Positions 1 through 6,987 of a DNA stretch of 17,070 nt are shown here, piece after piece. Position 1 is the stretch's first letter. Each line of letters opens with the position of its first letter. Origin of the DNA: JAJZJT01 sp964610905 (lineage in GTDB: Bacteria > Actinomycetota > Acidimicrobiia > Acidimicrobiales > RAAP-2). The notes under the pieces are model-generated. The model was not told where the DNA came from and did not search any database. It was given only the letters and a program-made list of their open reading frames with translations. Location: the NCBI GenBank assembly GCA_964610905.1, contig CAZSYT010000073.1, positions 1 to 17,070 on the forward strand, written 5' to 3'. Both the position numbers and the translations under genes were made by a program.

Positions 1-44
1 ATCTGGCCCAGCGCGTCGAGGAACTCGAAGTTGGTCTTGCTCAT
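1..44 (-). CDS. nusA: Transcription termination/antitermination factor NusA, N-terminal fragment
   Basis: Only the first 14 codons are present (MSKTNFEFLDALGQ); the gene continues off the left edge. The Asn-Phe-x-Phe-Leu-(D/E)-Ala-Leu pattern resembles NusA N-termini, and a gene directly after rimP is almost always nusA. NusA binds RNA polymerase and modulates pausing, termination and antitermination. The ATG (44..42) overlaps the rimP stop codon as ATGA, so translation is probably coupled to rimP. There is no clear Shine-Dalgarno sequence just upstream, which fits coupling. The call leans on context because so little of the protein is visible. Confidence 0.75.
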   Translation of the reverse strand, partial: MSKTNFEFLDALGQ

Positions 45-550
45 GATCTCGATCGCTCTCTTTGTGTCTTGCGGCGGCCGGGCTTGGCCTCGCGTTCGGT
101 GCCCCACTCGAACACCGTCCGCGCCCGCTCGATCTGTGGGTAGGCGAGCCGGAGGGACCCGCCCGGCACGTCGGGGCCCTCCAGGGTGCACCCCTCGTCG
201 TCGGCCGCGCTCAGCACGCCGTGGATGCGCCGCTCGGGGGTGGTCTCGGGCTGGGTGCGGATGGTGACCGTCTCGCCGATCGCCCGGAGGAAATGGGTCG
301 GGGTCCGGAGCCTGCGCTCCAGCCCGGGGCTCGACACCTCGAGGGTATAGGCGGAGGGGAACGGGTCCATCTCGTCGAGGACCCTCGACACCTGGCGGTT
401 CGCCTCGGCCAGCGCATCGAGATCGACGCCGCCCGGCCGGTCGACGGTCACCTGGACCTGTGCGCCGCCGACGACGACGTCGACGAGCTCGAGGCCGGCG
501 GTCTCGAGCACCGGTGAGAGCGCGTGGATGAGCCTTTCGGTCACGTCCAC
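41..550 (-). CDS. rimP: Ribosome maturation factor RimP
   Basis: This cytoplasmic protein of 169 residues is needed for 30S subunit maturation. The N-terminal alpha/beta domain (about residues 1-80) carries the family pattern ending in LEVSSPGLERRL, and the C-terminal SH3-like domain (about 90-155) ends in the TVFEWG pattern common in actinobacterial RimP. A short basic tail (KPGRRKTQRERSRS) follows. The start is GTG at 550..548, supported by a strong AGGAGG at 561..556, five bases upstream. The stop overlaps the start of nusA by four bases, the usual rimP-nusA arrangement. Transcription probably starts from the extended -10 promoter at 701..693, giving a leader of roughly 135 nt that contains a terminator-like hairpin. 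Length and motifs are normal for the family. Confidence 0.95.
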   Translation of the reverse strand: MDVTERLIHALSPVLETAGLELVDVVVGGAQVQVTVDRPGGVDLDALAEANRQVSRVLDEMDPFPSAYTLEVSSPGLERRLRTPTHFLRAIGETVTIRTQPETTPERRIHGVLSAADDEGCTLEGPDVPGGSLRLAYPQIERARTVFEWGTEREAKPGRRKTQRERSRS

Positions 551-626
551 TGCTTCCTCCTCTCTCCGGTGCTGCCCCTACGCCCCTTCCCCTGCGGCGA
601 CTGCCCCGTGGCCGAACTCCGGCCGC

Positions 627-656
627 AAAATGAAAGCGTGGGCCGTGGCCCACGCT
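627..656 (-). terminator. Terminator-like hairpin between proS and rimP (possible attenuator)
   Basis: On the minus strand a perfect inverted repeat with 10-bp arms (AGCGTGGGCC and GGCCCACGCT, 2-nt centre) is followed directly by a T-rich run, TTTCATTTT (635..627). This has the form of a Rho-independent terminator. It lies 46 bases after the proS stop, so it can end proS transcripts. It also lies downstream of the candidate rimP promoter at 701..693, so it would form inside the rimP-nusA leader as well. That position makes an attenuator controlling rimP-nusA possible, but this is inference. Confidence 0.7.
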
Positions 657-692
657 CCACAATGTCCCCTCAGGGACCGGACAGCGCCAGGA

Positions 693-701
693 ATTATACC
701 A
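693..701 (-). promoter_or_regulatory. Extended -10 promoter for rimP-nusA
   Basis: The minus strand reads TGGTATAAT, a perfect TATAAT box with the extended TGn motif, starting four bases after the end of the proS stop codon. It sits in an AT-rich island (691-714) that stands out in this GC-rich DNA. No good -35 box is seen 17-18 bases upstream, which is tolerated by extended -10 promoters. The predicted transcript start is near 687-686, giving a rimP leader of about 135 nt. Confidence 0.65.
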
Positions 702-702
702 A

Positions 703-2115
703 TCAATACGATTTCCCGACTACGGCGACGAGGGCGTCCTCGCCGACGCCGGGCAGCGAGCCGTCGGCCCGCTGGAGGCAGCGCACCGTGATCCCGGCCT
801 CCGCCAGGGCGTCCTCGCCGGCCTCCCCCACCTCGGACCAGGGCACGATGGCGAATCCGCTCGCGCACGCCTCGAGGGTCTCGGCCAGGTTGGCCACCGG
901 GGTGCTGTGCTCGTCTCGGAAGTCGAGCGCCTCGCGGTGCAGCGCCGCCGAGGTCGCCTCGAGGGTGCCGCGCACCTCAGAGGCGAGCGCCGAGAGCCCG
1001 ACCGAGCGCTTGGAGCGGTCGAACCGACTCACGACAACGGCCTTTTCCTCGGCCAGATCGCGGGGTCCGATCTCGATGCGTACCGGGACGCCCTTGCGCT
1101 CCCAGTCGATCGCCCTTCGGCCGAAGCTCGTGGCGGTCTGGGCGTCGATCCGGACCCGCAGCCCGGAGCGGCGCAGCTCGTCGGCGATCGCGGCGGCCGC
1201 CGCGCCAGTGTGCTCGTCGGCCCGCACGACCATGACCACGACCTGGCTCGGGGCGAGCGCCGGGGGCAACCGCAGCCCGAAGTCGTCCCCGTGGACCATG
1301 ATCAGCCCGCCGATCAGCCGGGTGCTCGCACCCCATGAGGTCTGGTACACGTAGCGGCGCGTGCCCTCCTCGTCGGCGTACTGGATGTCGAAGGCACGGG
1401 CGAAGTTCTGCCCGAGCTCGTGGCTCGTCCCGAGCTGCAACGCCTTCCCGTCGCCCATCATCCCCTCGCAGGCCCAGGTGCGGACCGCGCCGGCGAAGCG
1501 CTCCCGGTCCGTCTTCAGCCCGACGAAGGTCGGGATGCGCATCACCGACTCGATCGTGTCGAGGTAGGTGTCGCGCAGGATGCGGACCGCGTAGTCGGTG
1601 GCCTCGGCCTCGGTGGCGTGCGCCGTGTGGCCCTCCTGCCAGAGGAATTCGCTCGTCCGCAAGAAGAGGCGGGTCCGCATCTCCCAGCGCACCACGTTGG
1701 ACCACTGGTTGATGAGCAGGGGCAGGTCGCGGTGGCTCTGGATCCACTTGGCGAAGAAGTGGTTGACCACCGTCTCGCTTGTGGGCCGCACGATCACCGG
1801 CTCCTCGAGCGGCTTGCCCCCGCCGTGGGTGACCACCCAGGTCTCCGGGCTGAACCCCTCGACGTGCTCCTTCTCGAGGCCGAGGAACGACTCGGGGATG
1901 AACAGCGGGAAGTACGCGTTTTCGGCCCCGGCCTCCTTGATGCGCCGGTCGAGCTCGCCCTGGAGCAGCTCCCAGACGCCGAACCCCCACGGGCGGATGA
2001 CCATCGTGCCGCGCACCGGGCCGTTGTCGGCCATCTCCGCGCCGGCGACGACCTCCTGGTACCAGCGGGGGAAGTCCTCGGCGCGCGGGGTGAGACTGCC
2101 AGCGTCGTTCGCCAT
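703..2115 (-). CDS. proS: Proline--tRNA ligase, archaeal/eukaryote-type (class II)
   Basis: This 470-residue cytoplasmic enzyme charges tRNA(Pro) with proline. It is the compact archaeal/eukaryotic type without the bacterial-type editing insertion. Visible are the proline-site RPTSE (110-114), motif 2 around RWEMRTRLFLRTSEFLWQEG (143-162), and motif 3 around GASTRLIGGLIMVHGDD (262-278). An anticodon-binding domain follows (about 288-390), then a short C-terminal domain ending in the typical terminal Lys-Ser-Tyr. The C-terminal domain keeps only Cys417 and Cys446; the four-Cys zinc site known from archaeal-type enzymes is not evident. I chose ATG 2115 over the in-frame TTG at 2121 because the TTG overlaps a TAACCT -10-like box and no Shine-Dalgarno sequence is present. 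An assembly gap lies just upstream. Confidence 0.95.
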   Translation of the reverse strand: MANDAGSLTPRAEDFPRWYQEVVAGAEMADNGPVRGTMVIRPWGFGVWELLQGELDRRIKEAGAENAYFPLFIPESFLGLEKEHVEGFSPETWVVTHGGGKPLEEPVIVRPTSETVVNHFFAKWIQSHRDLPLLINQWSNVVRWEMRTRLFLRTSEFLWQEGHTAHATEAEATDYAVRILRDTYLDTIESVMRIPTFVGLKTDRERFAGAVRTWACEGMMGDGKALQLGTSHELGQNFARAFDIQYADEEGTRRYVYQTSWGASTRLIGGLIMVHGDDFGLRLPPALAPSQVVVMVVRADEHTGAAAAAIADELRRSGLRVRIDAQTATSFGRRAIDWERKGVPVRIEIGPRDLAEEKAVVVSRFDRSKRSVGLSALASEVRGTLEATSAALHREALDFRDEHSTPVANLAETLEACASGFAIVPWSEVGEAGEDALAEAGITVRCLQRADGSLPGVGEDALVAVVGKSY

Positions 2116-2120
2116 GCGCA

Positions 2121-2126
2121 AGGTTA
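2121..2126 (-). promoter_or_regulatory. Candidate -10 box for leaderless proS
   Basis: TAACCT (fits the actinobacterial TANNNT -10 pattern) lies five bases before the proS ATG at 2115. There is no Shine-Dalgarno sequence. The geometry would put the transcript start at or next to the start codon. This is inferred from spacing alone. Confidence 0.4.
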
Positions 2127-2143
2127 TCCGTCGACCCCGACGC

Positions 2144-2267
2144 CCCGATCCTGGGNNNNNNNNNNNNNNNNNNNNNNNNNNNNNNNNNNNNNNNNNNNNN
2201 NNNNNNNNNNNNNNNNNNNNNNNNNNNNNNNNNNNNNNNNNNNNNNNNNNNNNNNCCCGATCCTGGG
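2144..2267. repeat. 12-bp identical sequence on both sides of the assembly gap
   Basis: CCCGATCCTGGG occurs at 2144-2155, ending at the first N, and again at 2256-2267, starting right after the last N. Identical contig ends abutting a gap usually mean the two contigs overlap. The true sequence here may simply be continuous, with no missing DNA. Confidence 0.75.
2156..2255. other. Assembly gap (100 Ns)
   Basis: Exactly 100 undetermined bases, a conventional placeholder length, lie between the secreted-protein gene and proS. The true length is unknown. If the flanking 12-bp matches are one sequence, the intergenic distance between the stop at 2272 and the proS ATG is only about 44 bases and the gap is artificial. 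Confidence 0.98.
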
Positions 2268-2271
2268 CCGT

Positions 2272-3074
2272 CTACCCCGCGGCGGAGGCCCAGAGCCCGC
2301 CCGTGCAGGCCTTCGGGCGCCCGATCGTGAAGGTTGCCGTGATCGCTCCGCGGCCGAGCGAGATCGACGGGTCGGTCGTGGCGGGACCCCCTGGCGCCAC
2401 GACGCTCGAGGCGCGCCCGAAGTCCCCGAGGTCCACGGTCACCACCGTCGCACGGCGCCGGCCCGACCCGAGGACCGCTTGGACCTCGACCATGCGGTGC
2501 TCGCCGTCGACCCAGATCGCCAGGCGGGTGATCGACCCGGGCGAGGTGACACAAGAAGAACGGACCCGATATCCCGTCGTGGGTACTCCGTCGACGACGG
2601 CCGGTCCCTCCGCTGTCAACCCGGAGGCGCCGTCGAGGCCCCGATAGAGCGCGCTCGTCGGGAAGAGCAACGGAAAGGCGTCACGCGCCGGCTCGTCGAG
2701 AACCTCGATCCAGCGCGTCGGGCCGCCGACGCCGGATCGGAGCAAAAGGTACAGGTTGCCGCCCGCCGCGATCTCCGTGCCGCCGAGTTCGATGCCACCC
2801 GAGCCGGTCGTTTTGCGCACCATGCGGGCCCGACCGGTCGCGAAGTCCACGGTCCCGCTGTTCACCTGGACCCGACCGTTGTGGGAGGACTGGAGGGTGA
2901 CCCTCGCCGAGCCGGACGCCTCGGTCGCCCTCAGCACCTGGGCCCACGAGGGGGCGCCGGGTGGGGCCGTCGCCGGGCCCAGGGCGGGGGGAGCCATCGC
3001 CGCGCCGAGGGCGGCCGATCCCCCGCGAACAGGGTGACCGCGATCACGAGCAGCCAGGGAGCGGCCCGCCGCAT
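2272..3074 (-). CDS. Secreted LppX/LprG-like protein, apparently frameshifted in the signal peptide
   Basis: The coding frame ending at TAG 2274..2272 encodes a beta-rich secreted-type domain (TVDFATGRARM, NLYLLL, RWIEVLDEP, VVDGVPTTGYRV, LAIWVDGEHRMVEV). Its order resembles LppX_LprAFG/LolA-like lipid-binding envelope proteins; this is a fold-level impression only. Upstream that frame is not signal-like and would run into ispG. In the next frame, ATG 3074 preceded by GGGAGG gives MRRAAPWLLVIAVTLFAG, a clear export signal, but that frame stops at 2931 after 47 residues. Adding one G to the five-G run at 3024..3020 joins the two into a 267-residue protein continuing GSAALGAAMAPPALG. No lipobox Cys is seen, so it would be secreted rather than lipid-anchored. 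The gene lies 68 bases after ispG and probably belongs to the same transcript. Confidence 0.6.
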
Positions 3075-3142
3075 GACCTCCCGGGCGCTCCTTGGAACCC
3101 GGCCCAGCGCTCAGCGGGCCCGTGGCCGCAGCGCCGATCCGC

Positions 3143-4378
3143 TCACTCGTCCCCCTCGACCCGTCGGCGGATGTTCTCGATCTTGAACCGGGCGGCGTTG
3201 GGGTCGCTGCCACCCTCGTCGAGCAGGGCCTGTCGGTCCGCCTCGGCCTCGGCCGCCGCGCTCTTGTCGGCGGCGGCCAGGCGGGCCTCGACCCCCTCGG
3301 CCACCAAGCGCTCGGCCTCGGCCACCAGCGCCTCCACCATCTCGTCCTCGGGGACCACCCGGACGATCTCGCCCCGGATGAAGAGGTGGCCCTTGTGGCG
3401 GCCCGCCGCGATGCCGATGTCGGCGCCCCGCGCCTCGCCCGGGCCGTTCACGACACACCCCATCACCGCGACCTGGATCGGCAGATTGCGATCCTCGAGC
3501 GCCTCCTGGGCCGCCTTGGCCACCGCGATCACGTCGACCTGGGCACGCCCGCACGACGGGCAAGCGATCAGGTCGAGGCCCTTTCGCTCGCGCAGCCCCA
3601 GGGACTCGAGGAGCTGGCGGCCGGCCTTCGCCTCCTCAACGGGGTCGGCGGTGAGCGAGTAGCGGATGGTGTCGCCGATCCCCTCGGCGAGGAGGGCCCC
3701 GATCCCGGCGGTGCCCTTCACGAGGCCCGCCGGGGGCGGCCCCGCCTCGGTGACCCCGAGGTGGAGCGGGTGGTCGAACGTCTCCGAGGCGAGGCGGTAC
3801 GCCTCGATCATGAGGGGGACCGAGGACGCCTTGACCGAGATCTTCACGTCGTCGAAGCCGACCTCCTCGAAGTAGGCGAGCTCCATCCGGGCCGACTCGA
3901 CCAGCGCCTCGGGCGTGGCGCCGCCGAAGCGCTCGTAGAGCTCGGGATGGAGGGACCCGGCGTTCACGCCGATGCGGATCGGCACCCCCCGGTCCTTCGC
4001 CTCGGCGGCGACCTGCTTGATCTCGTGCTCCTTGCGGAGGTTGCCCGGGTTGAGCCGCAGGCCGTGCACCCCGGCCTCGAGGGCGGCGAGGGCCATCTCG
4101 TGGTGGAAGTGGATGTCGGCGACGATGGGCACGGGCGAGCGGGGGACGATCCGGGCCAGCCCCTCGGCCGCCGCCGGCTCGTTGCACGTGCACCGGACGA
4201 TGTCGGCCCCGGCGGCCGCCAGCGCGTAGACCTGGGTGAGGGTGGCCTCGCTGTCGGCCGTCTTGGTCGTGGTCATCGACTGCACCGACACCGGCGCCCC
4301 ACCCCCGACGGGCACGGAGCCGACCCGGATCTGCCGGGTCGGTCGCCGCGCCGTCGTCGTCCAGGACGTGCTCCCCAT
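3143..4378 (-). CDS. ispG: 4-hydroxy-3-methylbut-2-en-1-yl diphosphate synthase (IspG/GcpE)
   Basis: This enzyme catalyses the penultimate MEP-pathway step, converting methylerythritol cyclodiphosphate to HMBPP with a [4Fe-4S] cluster. The TIM-barrel half contains SVQSMT, ADIHFHHEMAL and LRLNPGN. The cluster domain carries CPSCG (Cys273, Cys276) and MGCVVNGPGE (Cys308, Glu315), numbering from ATG 4378. The protein has 411 residues; after the conserved core there is a charged, probably helical tail of about 50 residues that most homologues I know do not have at this length. An in-frame ATG at 4387 would add three residues, but neither start has a Shine-Dalgarno sequence. The 4378 start sits seven bases after a TAGCAT box, which favours it as a leaderless start. 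dxr and rseP lie just upstream in the same orientation. Confidence 0.95.
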   Translation of the reverse strand: MGSTSWTTTARRPTRQIRVGSVPVGGGAPVSVQSMTTTKTADSEATLTQVYALAAAGADIVRCTCNEPAAAEGLARIVPRSPVPIVADIHFHHEMALAALEAGVHGLRLNPGNLRKEHEIKQVAAEAKDRGVPIRIGVNAGSLHPELYERFGGATPEALVESARMELAYFEEVGFDDVKISVKASSVPLMIEAYRLASETFDHPLHLGVTEAGPPPAGLVKGTAGIGALLAEGIGDTIRYSLTADPVEEAKAGRQLLESLGLRERKGLDLIACPSCGRAQVDVIAVAKAAQEALEDRNLPIQVAVMGCVVNGPGEARGADIGIAAGRHKGHLFIRGEIVRVVPEDEMVEALVAEAERLVAEGVEARLAAADKSAAAEAEADRQALLDEGGSDPNAARFKIENIRRRVEGDE

Positions 4379-4385
4379 GGCGACC

Positions 4386-4391
4386 ATGCTA
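4386..4391 (-). promoter_or_regulatory. Candidate -10 box for leaderless ispG
   Basis: TAGCAT (TANNNT pattern) ends seven bases before ATG 4378 and overlaps the alternative ATG at 4387. No ribosome-binding site is seen upstream of either ATG. This suggests a leaderless transcript beginning at or near 4378, in the 72-base spacer after rseP. Inferred from position only. Confidence 0.4.
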
Positions 4392-4459
4392 GGGCGTCGG
4401 GCGGGGGTGGCGGCTCGCGCCGGAGGTCGCGGTGAGACCGGGGCGTGCCGCCCGACCGG

Positions 4460-5800
4460 TCACCCGAACGGGTTGGGCAGCGGGTGCAGGAGGTCGTTGA
4501 CCAGCGACGTGGCGAAGAGCACACCGAGGAAGGCGAGCATCACCCACGTCAGCGGCATCAGCTTGGCGACGTCGGCGTGGTAGGGCGACCGCCGCCGGAA
4601 CGACCGGAGACGCTCGTAGACGGCGATGGCGACGTGGCCGCCGTCGAGGGGCAGCATCGGGAAGAGGTTGAAGACCCCGATGAAGAGGTTGACGGCCACG
4701 AGGAAGGCGATCAGGTCACCCACCCCGGCCTGGAAGGCCTGCGCCGCCGTGTTCACGGCGCCGACGATCGACTCCACCCGCGTGCCGTTCGCCGCCGCCT
4801 GGGCTGCCGCCTTCGCGCTCGTGACCTGCTGGAAGCGCTGGCCGATGGCGGAGGGCGAGAACAGGCTGACCACCCCGGTGACCGATGACGCGGTGAGCCG
4901 GCCGATGCCGGTGACCGTCCGTCCGAGCGCCGGCACCGGGGCGACCCGCTGGAGCGGCGCGCCGAGACTGACGCCGATCACCCCGAAGGGGGCGGTTCCC
5001 GACGGGAGGGTCACACCGGCCTCGTTGGCCGTCCGTGCGTTGGCCGGCACGACGATCACGGTGCGCCGGACGCCGTCCCGCTCCACAACCAGGCGGACCG
5101 GCTTGCCGGCATGGTCGTGGATCGCCGCCGTGAGCACCGACGCGTTCCCGCCGACCCGGGCGCCGTCGACCGACACGACGACGTCACCGGCCCGGAGTCC
5201 GGCCTGGGCGGCCGGGCCGGGCCGTCCGCCCACCGTCGCGGTCCCCTCGATCGCCACCTGGGTGGCACTCGGCGTGCCGACGAAGGTGAGGAGCGACCAC
5301 AGCAGGACGAACGCCATCAGGAAGTGCATGGCCGACCCGGCGACGGCGACCAGCAGGCGGGCCCGGAACGGCTGCTGGCGGTAGGTACGGGGCTCGTCCG
5401 CCGGGTCGACCTCCTCGAGGTTGGTCATCCCCGGGATCTTCACGTAGCCGCCCAGCGGGAGGGCCTTGACGCCGTACTCGGTCTCGCCCCGTTTGAACGA
5501 CCACAGGCGTGGCCCGAAGCCGAGGAAGTACTCGGTCACCTTCATGCGCCCGTGCTTGGCGGCGAGCAGGTGCCCCAGTTCGTGGACCATCACCATCACG
5601 ATGAGGCTGACCACCACGACCAGGAGGTCGACGTGGCCGGTGGCGACGGCGAGCAGGACCGCTGCGACGACGCCGACCACGAGCTGCACGAGCGCCCGCC
5701 GAGGGGAGGTGACCGGGTCCCTCCCGCCGGTCGCGTCGGCTCCGGTGCCGGGGAGCGGCAGCTCGCCGGACCCCGCCTCGCCGTGCGCGGTGTCGGTCAC
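4460..5800 (-). CDS. rseP: RIP site-2 metalloprotease (RseP/Rip1 family)
   Basis: This membrane-embedded zinc protease cleaves transmembrane segments of anti-sigma factors and other small membrane proteins. The 446 residues show a cytoplasmic N-terminal segment of about 36 residues, a first membrane helix (about 37-54), a second with the active-site HELGH (73-77), a PDZ domain (about 180-255) containing GLRAGDVVVSVDG, and later helices with the NLFPMLPLDGGH motif (378-389; Asp386 is the expected third zinc ligand). A last helix (about 414-434) precedes the C-terminus. The GTG start at 5800 overlaps the dxr stop as GTGA, so translation is probably coupled. The dxr-rseP-ispG order is the common actinobacterial one. 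The regulatory targets cannot be read from this window. Confidence 0.94.
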   Translation of the reverse strand: MTDTAHGEAGSGELPLPGTGADATGGRDPVTSPRRALVQLVVGVVAAVLLAVATGHVDLLVVVVSLIVMVMVHELGHLLAAKHGRMKVTEYFLGFGPRLWSFKRGETEYGVKALPLGGYVKIPGMTNLEEVDPADEPRTYRQQPFRARLLVAVAGSAMHFLMAFVLLWSLLTFVGTPSATQVAIEGTATVGGRPGPAAQAGLRAGDVVVSVDGARVGGNASVLTAAIHDHAGKPVRLVVERDGVRRTVIVVPANARTANEAGVTLPSGTAPFGVIGVSLGAPLQRVAPVPALGRTVTGIGRLTASSVTGVVSLFSPSAIGQRFQQVTSAKAAAQAAANGTRVESIVGAVNTAAQAFQAGVGDLIAFLVAVNLFIGVFNLFPMLPLDGGHVAIAVYERLRSFRRRSPYHADVAKLMPLTWVMLAFLGVLFATSLVNDLLHPLPNPFG

Positions 5801-6969
5801 GCCGTCGCCGCCACGGCGACGGCGTCGCGGGCCAGACGGCGCGCCGCGGCGTCGGCCTCGAGCACGTCCTCGACCGTGCGACCGCCGGCCGCAGGCTGCG
5901 CCACGTCGTAGCCGTCGAGCGCGGCGTCGACGACGTCCGCGATGGCCGACCAGGCGATCACGCCGTCGAGGAAGGCGGACACGGCGACCTCGTTGGCGGC
6001 GTTCAGCCACGCCGGCGCCAGGTCGCCCTCCCTGCCGGCCCGGTAGGCGAGGTCGAGGCACCGGAAGGTCGCCCGGTCGGGCTCGGCGAAGTCGAGCCGG
6101 GCGAGGCGCGTCCAGTCGATGGGCCCGAACGGCGTCGCGAGGCGGTCGGGGTAGCCGAGGGCGTAACCGATCGGGAGGCGCATGTCCGGCTGGGAGAGCT
6201 GGGCCACCACTGCCCCGTCCCGGAACTCGACCATCGAGTGCACGACCGACTGGGGGTGGACGACCACGTCGATGGCCTCGAAGGGCACGCCGAAGAGCTC
6301 GTGGGCCTCGATCACCTCGAGGCCCTTGTTCATGAGGGTGGACGAGTCCACCGTGATCTTCGGCCCCATCGTCCACGTCGGGTGGTCGAGGGCGTCCGCC
6401 ACCGTCACGGTGGCGAGCTCTGCCGCGCTCCGACCCCGGAACGGCCCGCCCGAGGCGGTGAGCAGGAGCCGGGCCACCTCGCCCGGTGCCCCGGCCCGTA
6501 GGCACTGATGGAGCGCACAGTGCTCGGAGTCGACGGGGACGAGCTCGGCCCCCGGTGTGCGCCGGGCAGCGCGCACGACGGGTCCACCGGCGATGATCGA
6601 CTCCTTGTTGGCCAGGGCGAGCCGTCGGCCGGCCCCCAACGCCGCCAGGGTGACGGGGAGCCCGGCGAAGCCCACGACCCCGTTGACGGCCACATCGGCC
6701 ACGGCGGCCACGGCGGCCAGGCCCTCGGGCCCGGTCAGAAGCTCGGCGCCGGGTGGCAAGGCGCTCGCCAGCCCCGGGGCGAGCGTCGGGTCTCCGACCG
6801 CGACCACCTGGGGGCGGAGGCGCCTGGCCTGGTCGGCGAGGAGGTCGACCGAGCGCATGGCGGCCAGGGCGACGACGTCGAAGCGGTCGGGCTGCGCCTC
6901 GATCACCTCGATGGCCTGACGACCGATCGAGCCGGTCGAGCCCACCAGGCTGACGGTCACCGCTCCCAT
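5797..6969 (-). CDS. dxr: 1-deoxy-D-xylulose 5-phosphate reductoisomerase
   Basis: Dxr rearranges and reduces DXP to MEP with NADPH, the first committed step of the MEP isoprenoid pathway. The protein has 390 residues, the normal length. It shows the nucleotide-binding GSTGSIG (10-16), LANKES (118-123), the metal-binding VDSEH (Asp147, Glu149), TASGGPFRG (171-179) and MNKGLEVIEAHELF (213-226; Glu218 matches the third metal ligand). A Cys follows the VDSEH motif where Ser is more usual. The ATG at 6969 lies 18 bases after the cdsA stop, with a weak GAAG upstream. The stop overlaps the rseP start by four bases. The pathway partner ispG lies two genes downstream. Confidence 0.96.
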   Translation of the reverse strand: MGAVTVSLVGSTGSIGRQAIEVIEAQPDRFDVVALAAMRSVDLLADQARRLRPQVVAVGDPTLAPGLASALPPGAELLTGPEGLAAVAAVADVAVNGVVGFAGLPVTLAALGAGRRLALANKESIIAGGPVVRAARRTPGAELVPVDSEHCALHQCLRAGAPGEVARLLLTASGGPFRGRSAAELATVTVADALDHPTWTMGPKITVDSSTLMNKGLEVIEAHELFGVPFEAIDVVVHPQSVVHSMVEFRDGAVVAQLSQPDMRLPIGYALGYPDRLATPFGPIDWTRLARLDFAEPDRATFRCLDLAYRAGREGDLAPAWLNAANEVAVSAFLDGVIAWSAIADVVDAALDGYDVAQPAAGGRTVEDVLEADAAARRLARDAVAVAATA

Positions 6970-6987
6970 GTGCAGATCTTCGCCGAC

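Noticed and set aside
3075..3213. N-terminal extension of the secreted-protein frame overlapping ispG
   Set aside because: The extension has no signal peptide or family resemblance and overlaps the ispG end; the signal peptide in the adjacent frame explains the gene better.
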